Part shown: positions 1 through 6,485 of the stretch, in pieces
Layout: the number at the start of each line of letters is the position of its first letter
Position numbering within the stretch: position 1 is the first letter of the stretch
Source: an uncultured Clostridia bacterium
GTDB taxonomy: Bacteria > Bacillota > Clostridia > Christensenellales > Borkfalkiaceae
Length of the DNA: 8,592 nucleotides
Reading direction: 5' to 3'
Assembly (NCBI GenBank): GCA_934271245.1
Contig: CAKQQY010000048.1
Coordinates: forward strand, 1 to 8,592
Notes under the pieces: model-generated
What the model was told of the DNA's origin: nothing
Seen by the model: the letters and a program-made list of their open reading frames with translations, nothing else
Databases searched by the model: none
Made by a program: the position numbers and the translations under genes

Positions 1-420
1 AACTGCATCCGCTGAAAGCCCCCTTTTTTATACTCGTAACGCTGTCAGGAATAATTACGCTTGAAAGAGAATCGCAAGCCCAGAAAGCATACTCTTCTAT
101 ATTCGTAACGCTGTCCGGTATAACCACTCTTTTCAAAGAACTGCATCTGCTGAAAGTATCCTCTTCAATACTAGTAATGCTGTTCGGGATAACCACTCTT
201 TTCAAAGAACTGCATCCGCTGAAAGCCCCCTTTTTTATATTCGTAACGCCGTCAGGAATAATTACGCTTGAAAGAGAATCGCAATCGTAGAAAGCATACG
301 CTCCTATATTCGTAACGCCGTTACCTATAGTTACGACTGAAAGAGAATCGCAATCCCAGAAAGCATACTCTTCTATACTTGTAACGCTGTCCGGTATAAC
401 AACTCTTTTCAAAGAACTGC
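1..420 (-). repeat. In-frame repeat, 207-bp period (three LRR units)
   Basis: The segment beginning AACTGCATCCGCTGAAAGCC at position 1 recurs at position 208 and stays near-identical for about 80 bp, an offset of 207 bp, or three 69-bp LRR units. The 69-bp step itself is visible throughout 1-660, for example in recurring TAGAAAGCATACGCTCC at 69-bp multiples. This part of the gene is the most homogenised, and the array continues past the left edge. Confidence 0.75.
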
Positions 421-3400
421 AATCGCAGAAAGCATACGCTCCTATATTCGTAACGCCGTTGCCGATAGTTACGCTTAAAAGAGAATTGCAATCGTAGAAA
501 GCATACGCTCCTATATTCGTAACGCCGTTACCTATAGTTACGACTGAAAGAGAATTGCAACCGTAGAAAGCATACGCTCCTATATTCGTTACGCCGTTGC
601 CGATAGTTACTCTTAAAAGAGAAACGCAATCCCGGAAAGCGAAATCGCCTATATCGGTAACGCAATTCGGTATCGTAATGCTCGTAAGATTTTTACAATC
701 CTTAAAAGCATACTTATATATCTTATAACTTTGTCCGTTAAAGTCTTCCGGTAAAACCAACTCGGTATCATCGCCCGCGTATCCTAACAAATAGTCGGCG
801 TTATCCTTCTCGCAAAACAGATACCCGTTTTTATTTACGATTCCGCTTTCGCCGTTTTCTATAACTTTTACATCTTTGATGTTTTCGCCGAAACAACTCG
901 GGATCATAGACAAATTACTTTTATTTACTATTTCTACCAGTTTCGGGCAGTAAAAGAAAGCCCCGTCTTCTATGATTTTTACATTTTTTCCGATAGTTAC
1001 GCTTAAAAGAGACCTGCAATCACCGAAAGCCCCCTTTTCTATATTCGTAACGCTGTCGCCGACGGTTATTTTTATAAGTTTTCCATATCCGTTAAAAGCG
1101 AATCGCGAAATCCTTGCGGCGGTTGTTATGTTCGCCTCCGTTACCACCTTTTCGTCAATATATAAGTTGTTCGCATAACATAACGGATTAGATAAACAAT
1201 CATAAAATTCAATATCACACCAGGTATCTGTCGTTCCTTTATAAAACACGTTTACAAGAGATTCGCAATTATCGAACGCTCCTTCTCCGATAGTCTTTAA
1301 TCCGGCGGGAAGAGTTATGCTTTTTAGTGAACGGCAATCTCTGAAAGCATAGGCTTCTATATCTGTAACTCCGTTACCGACGATTATGTTTGTAATTAAA
1401 TCGCTCCCGCCGAAAATATTGTTTCTTATCTTCGTAAGTCCTTTACCGACGGTTATGCTTGTAAGTAAATCGCACCCCTTGAAAGCGCCGTCGTCGATTA
1501 TTTCTACACTATCGGGAATAACTATATTTAAAAGCGAACCGCAATTTTCGAAAACATGGTCCCCTATACTATAAACACTATTGCCGATAGTTACGCTTTT
1601 CAGAGAGCGGCAATCCTTAAAGGCGTAACTTCTAATCCGCATAACGCTATCGCCGATAGTAACGCTTTTTAGCAAACCGCAACCATTAAACGCGTAACCT
1701 TCTATATTAGTAACGCTGTCGCCGACGGTTAATTTTATAAGTTTTCCATATCCGTTAAAAGCGAATCGCGAAATCCTTGCGGCGGTTGTTATGTTCGCCT
1801 CCGTTACCACCTTTTCGTCAATATATAAGTTGTTCGCATAACATAACGGATTAGATAAATAATCATAAAATTCAATATCACACCAGGTATCTGTCGTTCC
1901 TTTGTAAAACACGTTTACAAGAGATTTGCATTTGTCGAACGCGCCTTCTCCGATAGTTTTTAATCCGGCGGGAAGAGTTATTTCCGATAGAGAATCACAC
2001 CCGTTGAAAGCATACGCTTCTATACTTTTTACACTGTCGGGTATAGTTATTTCTGAAAGAGAATCGCACTCACCGAAAGCCTCTTCCCCTATACTTGTAA
2101 TATTCTTACCTAATGTAACGTCCGTAAGAGATGCGCATCCCTTGAAAACGCCTTTTCCTATACTTTTTACGCTGTCGGGTATAGTTATTTCTGAAAGAGA
2201 AGCGCACTCACCGAAAGCCTCTTCCTCTATACTTGTAATATTTATACCTATTGTAACGTCCTTAAGAGAAGCGCATCCTTTAAACGCCTTGTTTTCTATA
2301 TAGGAAATGCTGTTCGGTAGCGTTATACTCGCAAGCGATTTACAACCGCTGAAAGATTCCTCTTTTATACTATCGGCGTTGTTTGATAACTTTACTCTAC
2401 AAAGAGAACCGCAATCTTTGAAAACCCCTTTCCCTATACTTTTTACGCTGTCGGGTATAGTTATTTCTGAAAGAGAATCGCACCCGCCGAAAGCCTCTTC
2501 CCCTATGCTTGTAACGCAATTCGGTATCGTAATGCTCGTAAGATTTTTACAATCCTTAAAAGCATACTTATATATCTTATAACTTTGCCCGTTAAAGTCT
2601 TCCGGTAAAACCAAGTCGGTATCATTACCCGCGTATCCTACCAAATTATTTGTATTATTATACGTAAAGTAAAGGTAACCGTTTTTGTTGACGATTTTGC
2701 TTTCTCCGTTGGTCGCTATATTTAACGCATAGTATCCCACATAACCGTTATCGGGCGAGTGATCTATTTCCAGCCCGCTTTTATTTATCACTTCCACTAA
2801 TTTTTTACAACCCGAAAAAGCAGAATCGTTGATTGTTTTTAAGTTGCTTCCGAGCGTAACTTTTATAAGCGATTTGCAATTATTAAAAGCGTATCCCCTG
2901 ATTTCCGTAACATAATCGGGAATAACCATTTCTGTTACCGGTTGTTTTAAGCCTGTAATCATGCAGGTATCGGCGGTGGACGTAAATTCGAATATCCCCA
3001 TCTCCGGGTTGCTCTCATACAAAGCCGTTACCGGCGTGTCTTCTGTAATTGCCCGTGAAAAATCATATCCCCACTTCTTAAATGTACAGCCGAGCTTTAC
3101 GGGTGAAGCGGGTTCGGTTATAAAACAGTCTTCTTCGACTCTTTCGGTCGTCGTTTTTTCACCGTTGGCTTGGTCTACCGTAACTGTGTAGAAAGGTCTG
3201 CGACGTACGGTTACAGTATAAGTTTTAACGGTATTGCCATCGATGGTTTCCTTTATATAAACGGTGTTATCGCCGACGTTAAGAGAAATGGTTTTCGACG
3301 CTGCCTGTTCTTCGCCCGAATTATCAAAAAACACTGTAAATTCCGACGGTTCGATTACTGAAATTTCGTTTTCAAAAGAAAACGTTTCCGTGTTGTTACT

Positions 3401-3778
3401 TACTTTTCCGTACACGGTTACCCCGTCGTCCGCTATCTTCAATGTTTTAAACGAAAGACCCGTCGGAATATCCACCGTGTTCCACTTGCAATATACTTTA
3501 ATATCTTCGGTTAACGGCGTGTTTAACAACGTTTCCTCCGTAAAAGGTTTTTTATAAGTATCTTTATCAAAATACCAGCCGCCGAAAAGATATCCGTCTT
3601 TAACAGGTGCTTCAGGCATTTTTACCGCTTCGTTTCCGTCGGTATTGAGAGTGAAAAATACTTCTCCGTCCACAACAAAGTTAACTTCGTGAGTAGTTTT
3701 ACCGCAAGCGGTTATGCAAAACAGACTTAATAACAAACAAACGGTTGCCACCAAGTAATTTTGCAATTTTTTCCCCAT
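1..3778 (-). CDS. BspA-type leucine-rich-repeat surface lipoprotein, C-terminus beyond the window
   Basis: The reading frame starts at ATG 3778-3776 and stays open for 1259 codons to the left edge, so the C-terminus is unseen. The start is set by AAAGAGGTG about 5 nt upstream and by a lipoprotein signal: basic GKK, a hydrophobic stretch at residues 9-23, and the lipobox ITAC with Cys25 as the lipidation site. Residues about 31-99 form an InlB/Listeria-Bacteroides repeat (GYLFGGWYF, ending in YCKW). Residues about 133-193 resemble the cadherin-like beta-sandwich (NVGDNTVYI, then TYTVTVRRR). A second InlB-like segment covers about 197-254. From about residue 266 there are 34 visible LRR_5/BspA units of roughly 23 residues, typified by VTIGNGVTNIGAYAFYDCNSL, with two WCDIEF/CYANNLYID insert modules. 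Such proteins are exported and often thought to bind host or microbial surfaces; the ligand here is unknown. Antisense open frames over this region are shadows. Confidence 0.93.
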   Translation of the reverse strand, partial: MGKKLQNYLVATVCLLLSLFCITACGKTTHEVNFVVDGEVFFTLNTDGNEAVKMPEAPVKDGYLFGGWYFDKDTYKKPFTEETLLNTPLTEDIKVYCKWNTVDIPTGLSFKTLKIADDGVTVYGKVSNNTETFSFENEISVIEPSEFTVFFDNSGEEQAASKTISLNVGDNTVYIKETIDGNTVKTYTVTVRRRPFYTVTVDQANGEKTTTERVEEDCFITEPASPVKLGCTFKKWGYDFSRAITEDTPVTALYESNPEMGIFEFTSTADTCMITGLKQPVTEMVIPDYVTEIRGYAFNNCKSLIKVTLGSNLKTINDSAFSGCKKLVEVINKSGLEIDHSPDNGYVGYYALNIATNGESKIVNKNGYLYFTYNNTNNLVGYAGNDTDLVLPEDFNGQSYKIYKYAFKDCKNLTSITIPNCVTSIGEEAFGGCDSLSEITIPDSVKSIGKGVFKDCGSLCRVKLSNNADSIKEESFSGCKSLASITLPNSISYIENKAFKGCASLKDVTIGINITSIEEEAFGECASLSEITIPDSVKSIGKGVFKGCASLTDVTLGKNITSIGEEAFGECDSLSEITIPDSVKSIEAYAFNGCDSLSEITLPAGLKTIGEGAFDKCKSLVNVFYKGTTDTWCDIEFYDYLSNPLCYANNLYIDEKVVTEANITTAARISRFAFNGYGKLIKLTVGDSVTNIEGYAFNGCGLLKSVTIGDSVMRIRSYAFKDCRSLKSVTIGNSVYSIGDHVFENCGSLLNIVIPDSVEIIDDGAFKGCDLLTSITVGKGLTKIRNNIFGGSDLITNIIVGNGVTDIEAYAFRDCRSLKSITLPAGLKTIGEGAFDNCESLVNVFYKGTTDTWCDIEFYDCLSNPLCYANNLYIDEKVVTEANITTAARISRFAFNGYGKLIKITVGDSVTNIEKGAFGDCRSLLSVTIGKNVKIIEDGAFFYCPKLVEIVNKSNLSMIPSCFGENIKDVKVIENGESGIVNKNGYLFCEKDNADYLLGYAGDDTELVLPEDFNGQSYKIYKYAFKDCKNLTSITIPNCVTDIGDFAFRDCVSLLRVTIGNGVTNIGAYAFYGCNSLSVVTIGNGVTNIGAYAFYDCNSLLSVTIGNGVTNIGAYAFCDCSSLKRVVIPDSVTSIEEYAFWDCDSLSVVTIGNGVTNIGAYAFYDCDSLSSVIIPDGVTNIKKGAFSGCSSLKRVVIPNSITSIEEDTFSRCSSLKRVVIPDSVTNIEEYAFWACDSLSSVIIPDSVTSIKKGAFSGCS
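657..792 (-). repeat. Intragenic direct repeat R2, copy A (136 bp)
   Basis: This segment matches 2511-2646 at an offset of 1854 bp (618 codons) with about five or six mismatches. It encodes the GYAGDDTELVLPEDFNG segment and the following LRR unit YAFKDCKNLTSITIPNCVT, residues about 996-1041. The flanking NKNGYL motif is also shared at protein level, so the duplicated module was originally larger. Confidence 0.85.
1038..1318 (-). repeat. Intragenic direct repeat R1, copy A (281 bp)
   Basis: This segment matches 1701-1981 at an offset of 663 bp (221 codons) with about nine mismatches, roughly 97% identity. It encodes residues about 821-914, including the WCDIEF, CYANNLYID and ARISRFAFNGYG parts of an insert module that interrupts the LRR array. 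The offset preserves frame. Confidence 0.88.
1701..1981 (-). repeat. Intragenic direct repeat R1, copy B (281 bp)
   Basis: This is the partner of 1038-1318 and encodes residues about 600-693 of the lipoprotein. Differences cluster near the two ends, while the central ~120 bp coding for the CYANNLYID segment is identical. That pattern fits a recent duplication or gene conversion. Confidence 0.88.
2031..2510 (-). repeat. In-frame tandem repeat, 138-bp period (two LRR units per period)
   Basis: The phrase ACGCTGTCGGGTATAG and its downstream context recur at about 2031, 2169 and 2445, offsets of 138 and 276 bp (46 and 92 codons). Each period codes for two 23-residue LRR units, one containing EEAFGECDSL and one containing GVFKGCASL. 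The first two copies are adjacent and near-identical; the third is separated by a diverged unit. High DNA identity points to recent duplication or to ongoing gene conversion within the gene. Confidence 0.8.
2511..2646 (-). repeat. Intragenic direct repeat R2, copy B (136 bp)
   Basis: This is the partner of 657-792, encoding residues about 378-423 (GYAGNDTDLVLPEDFNG, then YKIYKYAFKDCKNL). Taken with R1, the two repeat pairs imply that a block of several hundred codons was duplicated, then shuffled by smaller LRR-unit duplications. Confidence 0.85.
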
Positions 3779-3839
3779 AATACACCTCTTTAAAAAATAT
3801 ACTTTTAGTCTCGAATTTTACGTATATTTTATATATAAA

Positions 3840-3868
3840 ATTATATCAACCGATATCCTTTTTTTCAA
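3840..3868 (-). promoter_or_regulatory. Sigma-A type promoter of the LRR lipoprotein gene
   Basis: Read on the minus strand, TTGAAA (3868-3863) and TATAAT (3845-3840) are separated by exactly 17 bp. The predicted start is near 3832, which gives a leader of about 54 nt ending in the ribosome site AAAGAGGTG (about 3791-3783). The -10 is perfect and the -35 is one base off consensus. It is divergent to the plus-strand promoter at 3959-3988. Confidence 0.78.
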
Positions 3869-3958
3869 CTACTTTTGTCTTAAAATCCTAAAAAAATTTT
3901 GTTTTATATCATGCCATATAACCCTGACTTGTTAACGCGGTTAAAAACATCGGTATGT

Positions 3959-3988
3959 TTGACAAAGCTATGCCGCAGATGATATAAT
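3959..3988 (+). promoter_or_regulatory. Sigma-A type promoter for the decarboxylase transcript
   Basis: A perfect TTGACA (3959-3964) and a perfect TATAAT (3983-3988) are separated by 18 bp. The predicted start near 3995 gives a leader of about 355 nt before the UUG start at 4351. The leader is filled largely by two hairpin-rich repeat copies. No other plus-strand gene lies between, so the decarboxylase is the likely target. Confidence 0.8.
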
Positions 3989-4025
3989 CGTTGGGAAGTA
4001 GAATTTTGCAGTATGGCAAAACTCT

Positions 4026-4151
4026 TAAAAATGCGCAAGCGCGTAGCATTTGCAGGCATTTTTACGCAGAATTTCAAGAGCGCGTGCGAATTTTTATTCT
4101 AAAAATTTGCGTGGGGCGGCTAGCCCCGAAGTGTTCAACGAACACTTCTAC
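4026..4151 (+). repeat. Structured interspersed repeat, copy 1
   Basis: This 126-bp unit is about 93% identical to copy 2 (4177-4302), exactly 151 bp downstream, and has an inverted relative at 5877-6012. It contains four potential hairpins in order: TAAAAATGC pairing with GCATTTTTA (4026-4064); GCGAATTTTTA with TAAAAATTTGC, one G-U pair, loop TTC (about 4086-4110); GGGGC with GCCCC (about 4113-4127); and GAAGTGTTC with GAACACTTC, loop AAC (about 4128-4148). It lies inside the predicted leader of the decarboxylase mRNA. Confidence 0.88.
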
Positions 4152-4176
4152 TTAGTTGCTTGCATTAAAATTCAAG

Positions 4177-4302
4177 TAAAAATGCGCAAGCGCAAAGCAT
4201 TTGCAGGCATTTTTACGCAGGATTTCAAGAGCGCGTGCGAATTTTTAGAATAAAAATTCGCGTGGGGCGGTTAGCCCCGAAGTGTTCAAAGAACACTTCT
4301 AC
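4177..4302 (+). repeat. Structured interspersed repeat, copy 2
   Basis: This copy has the same length and hairpin order as copy 1. Its second hairpin is fully paired (GCGAATTTTTA, loop GAA, TAAAAATTCGC), where copy 1 has one G-U pair, and the last hairpin has loop AAA. Homology with copy 3 extends about 13 bp further upstream to about 4164 (ATTAAAATTCAAG). It ends about 48 nt before the decarboxylase start codon, leaving the ribosome site free. Confidence 0.88.
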
Positions 4303-4350
4303 GCGCACATCATAATTCAACCATAATTCTTTTAATTTTAAGGTGCTATT

Positions 4351-5550
4351 TTGAAAAACGTTTACGATTATTTACCAGAAGCGGAAAAAGCCGCGTGCGA
4401 AAGTCTTTATCCGGAAGGCAAAGATAACGACTGCCTTATCGAGCAGGCGGCAGATTTTTATTCCGCAAGTATGGAAAAAGCCAAAACCCTTTTCGGGTAT
4501 CCGTCTTACAACGTAAATCTTTCCGAAAAGACAAAAGCGCTTTTGACCATGCACTATTCTTCTTGCTTTTCAAACAACTGCGGGGATATTGCCGAAGCGG
4601 AATCTTATAACTACGCGCTCGATTCCAAATTTATGGAACGTAAAATCGTCCGTCTTTTTGCCGACAAGTTCGGTATGGGCGAAAACGCCTGGGGTTACGT
4701 CACTTCGGGCGGTTCGGAAAGTAACTTTTGCGGAATAGACCTCGCTTTTATAAAAAACCCTAACGCAATGCTTTACTATTCGGCTTCGGCGCATTATTCG
4801 GTAACCAAACACGCTGCATTTTACCCTAACGAGTGTATTCCCGTATCGGAAAACGAAAAAATGAACGCCGAAGCGGTTAAGTCGCGTATCCTCACCAACT
4901 ACAACGCGAAAGGTCTGGGCGCAAATATCGTTCTTACCTTCGGCACGACTAAATTCGGCGCGATTGACGATATAGACGACATTGTAAATTTCTTAACCGA
5001 ACACCATATACCCTACTTTTTACACGTTGACGCGGCTCTTTTCGGCGGAATTCCCAACAATCAGGTTGACGCGCCACTTCTTTTAAACGCGAAAGAACGC
5101 GGTATTCATTCGGTTTCGGTAAGCCTTCATAAATACATAGGATTTAAGGACGTAAAGTCCGTTTTCGTGTCCGTTTGCAAACCCAACGGCACGGATATAG
5201 AGTATATCGGGCAGAAAGACACCACCGTTACGGGGTCGCGGTCTATCCCCGCGTTTGCTTTATATAACCATTTAACGGAAAGACTTTTTGACGTTCCTCC
5301 TTACGAATACGTTAAAAACATAAACTTTTTTGAAAATCTGCTAAATGAAAACGGAATTAAATATTCGCGGTGCGACCGCTCCAACATATTCGTGGTAGAC
5401 TGCCCCGACGAACAGGCTTGCAAAGATTTTCAACTTTCTTCTTTCACCGTCGAAGAAAACGGCGAATTAAAAACCAAAGCGCATTTCATCATCTTCCCTC
5501 ACCACACCGAGGAAATGATGATTAAAGCCGTAAACAGACTTAAAAAATAA
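4351..5550 (+). CDS. PLP-dependent group II decarboxylase, histidine-decarboxylase-like
   Basis: The 399-residue product has the hallmarks of the pyridoxal-phosphate histidine decarboxylase family of group II amino-acid decarboxylases, which are soluble and about 380 residues long. Visible motifs are GYVTSGGSESN (115-125, phosphate binding), SAHYSVTKHA (146-155, His148 stacking on the cofactor), FGTTKFGAIDD (197-207), HVDAALFGG (225-233, Asp227 to the pyridine nitrogen), SLHKYIG (258-264, Lys261 as Schiff-base lysine) and TGSRS (294-298). The start is UUG at 4351, chosen because AAGGTG lies 5 nt upstream and the frame has no better ATG before the conserved region. Substrate is not proven; histidine is the family default, but another amino acid is possible. 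No antiporter gene that would complete an acid-resistance or amine-export system is visible. It stands alone, driven by the promoter at 3959-3988. Confidence 0.9.
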   Translation: MKNVYDYLPEAEKAACESLYPEGKDNDCLIEQAADFYSASMEKAKTLFGYPSYNVNLSEKTKALLTMHYSSCFSNNCGDIAEAESYNYALDSKFMERKIVRLFADKFGMGENAWGYVTSGGSESNFCGIDLAFIKNPNAMLYYSASAHYSVTKHAAFYPNECIPVSENEKMNAEAVKSRILTNYNAKGLGANIVLTFGTTKFGAIDDIDDIVNFLTEHHIPYFLHVDAALFGGIPNNQVDAPLLLNAKERGIHSVSVSLHKYIGFKDVKSVFVSVCKPNGTDIEYIGQKDTTVTGSRSIPAFALYNHLTERLFDVPPYEYVKNINFFENLLNENGIKYSRCDRSNIFVVDCPDEQACKDFQLSSFTVEENGELKTKAHFIIFPHHTEEMMIKAVNRLKK

Positions 5551-5566
5551 CCTTTAATGAGTATTC

Positions 5567-5594
5567 GGCGCGTAATCGCCGCGCGGCGTTTTTT
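5567..5594 (+). terminator. Probable intrinsic terminator of the decarboxylase gene
   Basis: The GC-rich palindrome CGCCGCGCGGCG (5577-5588), which can also pair with the preceding GGCGCG (5567-5572), is followed directly by six T. It starts about 16 bp after the decarboxylase stop codon. Confidence 0.65.
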
Positions 5595-5691
5595 GCGATT
5601 TGCTTTTAAAACGAATTGTCAAACTAATATCTTCCCCCGGATAGAGAAAATTTAAATAATTCTACGAATCTCTTGCAATGCAAAATTTTTT

Positions 5692-5721
5692 AGTCCTGCG
5701 TTAATTAATGCCGGACTTTTT
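5692..5721 (+). terminator. Terminator-like hairpin with T-tract
   Basis: AGTCCTGCG pairs with TGCCGGACT (one mismatch, one G-U) across a TTAATTAA loop, and a run of five T follows at 5717-5721. It reads as a plus-strand terminator, but it is the second one after the decarboxylase and no gene lies between, so it may end a small transcript or act as backup. Confidence 0.5.
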
Positions 5722-5736
5722 AACACTCTCACAATC

Positions 5737-5796
5737 AAACCCGACGTTATTAAAGCGTCTTTCTTTTTACTCCCGTTCCTTTCTTGTCGGGTTTTT
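5737..5796 (+). terminator. Terminator-like inverted repeat with 40-nt loop
   Basis: AAACCCGAC (5737-5745) pairs perfectly with GTCGGGTTT (5786-5794), and the T-run reaches 5796. The 40-nt, pyrimidine-rich loop is long for a simple terminator, so this may instead be the body of a short RNA or a structure insulating the LytTR promoter just downstream. Confidence 0.4.
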
Positions 5797-5804
5797 CTGC
5801 CGTT

Positions 5805-5835
5805 TACGTTAAAATATCGACCGCTTATAGTTAAA
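5805..5835 (+). promoter_or_regulatory. Candidate LytTR operator (9-bp direct repeats, 22-bp period)
   Basis: TACGTTAAA (5805-5813) and ATAGTTAAA (5827-5835) share GTTAAA in direct orientation, with 22 bp between equivalent bases. LytTR regulators typically bind two 9-bp GTT-containing direct repeats about two helical turns apart. The second box ends 3 bp before the -35 element at 5839, a position suited to activation. The operon it precedes encodes a LytTR protein, so autoregulation is the natural reading. Boxes are only partly consensus. Confidence 0.55.
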
Positions 5836-5838
5836 CTG

Positions 5839-5867
5839 TTGAAAATGGTTTTTTTATTTTATACAAT
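5839..5867 (+). promoter_or_regulatory. Promoter of the LytTR-DUF3021 operon
   Basis: TTGAAA (5839-5844) and TACAAT (5862-5867) are separated by 17 bp. The expected start near 5874 is only a few bases before repeat copy 3 begins, so the leader of about 160 nt is almost entirely that repeat. Confidence 0.72.
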
Positions 5868-5876
5868 ACAAGCGCT

Positions 5877-6012
5877 GAAGTGTTCAGAGAACACTTCGGG
5901 GCTAGCCGCCCCACGCAAATTTTTATCCTAAAAATTCGCGCGCTCTCTTGTAATCCTGCGTAAAAATGCTCGCAAATGCTTCGCGCTTGCTCATTTTTAC
6001 TTGAATTTTAAT
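5877..6012 (-). repeat. Structured interspersed repeat, copy 3 (inverted)
   Basis: On the minus strand this copy is about 89% identical to copy 2 over 123 bp, and the shared sequence extends to about 6012. The hairpins are kept: GAAGTGTTC and GAACACTTC around loop TCT, GGGGC with GCCCC, and GCGAATTTTTA with TAAAAATTTGC around loop GGA. The first hairpin retains TAAAAATG with CATTTTTA but loses its innermost C-G pair. Relative to the gene it precedes, the copy is in the opposite orientation to copies 1 and 2. It ends only about 8 bp before the AAGGAG of the LytTR gene. Confidence 0.87.
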
Positions 6013-6034
6013 TTTTAATAAAGGAGAAAACCGA

Positions 6035-6475
6035 ATGAAAATCGAAATCAAAATCGACGAAAACTGCGCCGAGCCGAAGATTATCGTCGTAACGGACAAA
6101 ATAAACGAAGAAATCAACGATATCTTAAGAAAACTTTCCGCAGAACAGCCGCAAATTCTTGCAGGTTTTAAAGACGAGAAAGTTACGGCGCTCGACTTAA
6201 ACCAAATATTCAGAATTTACGCTTCAGACGGTAAAGTTTACGCCGAAACGGATTCGGACACGTATACTCTTCGATTACGACTTTACGAAACAGAACAACG
6301 CCTTGCAAACCATTCTTTTGTCAGGATTTCGAACGGCGAGATAATCAACCTTAAAAAGGTTAAGGGGTTCGATTTAAGTTTTATAGGTACTATTTGCGTT
6401 TCCCTTTCGAACAATACGGTTTCCTACGTTTCAAGACGTTACGTTTCCAAAATAAAACAATTATTAGGTATATGA
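6035..6475 (+). CDS. LytTR-domain transcriptional regulator without receiver domain
   Basis: The 146-residue protein has a short N-terminal segment (about 1-40) and a LytTR DNA-binding domain at about 45-143. The diagnostic parts are IFRIYASDGKVYAETDSDTYTLRLRLYETEQRL and the RISNGEIINLKKVKGF region around residues 97-112, where the family has a conserved S/N-x-x-INL-x-x-V pattern. There is no phospho-receiver domain, so it is not a standard two-component response regulator. ATG 6035 follows AAGGAG (6021-6026) with 8 nt spacing. It is followed after 10 bp by a DUF3021 membrane gene whose ribosome site overlaps this stop codon, an arrangement known from LytTR regulatory systems such as HdrRM and BrsRM of streptococci, where the membrane partner inhibits the regulator. 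Targets are unknown; the boxes at 5805-5835 suggest it controls its own operon. Confidence 0.9.
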   Translation: MKIEIKIDENCAEPKIIVVTDKINEEINDILRKLSAEQPQILAGFKDEKVTALDLNQIFRIYASDGKVYAETDSDTYTLRLRLYETEQRLANHSFVRISNGEIINLKKVKGFDLSFIGTICVSLSNNTVSYVSRRYVSKIKQLLGI

Positions 6476-6485
6476 GGTGGTAAAA

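Noticed and set aside
1..660. Regularly spaced near-identical units that could be taken for a CRISPR array.
   Set aside because: The 69-bp period has no unique spacers, the whole unit varies gradually, and the frame encodes continuous LRR repeats.
972..3557. Several plus-strand open frames rich in SHPLKA and FTLSGIV repeats.
   Set aside because: They are antisense shadows of the LRR lipoprotein; their repetitiveness mirrors the 69-bp LRR period.
3931..3960. GTT-containing motifs upstream of the decarboxylase promoter as a possible second LytTR operator.
   Set aside because: The GTT cores are 9, 17 and 26 bp apart, not the 21-22 bp expected for LytTR boxes.
4050..4253. Open frame through the structured repeats, encoding a stretch with KIQVKMRKRKAFAGIF and a similar one on the minus strand at 6117-5923.
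   Set aside because: The similarity follows from DNA repeat identity. Differences among the three copies change amino acids at most sites instead of falling on silent positions, no ribosome site supports a start, and the hairpins explain the conservation better.
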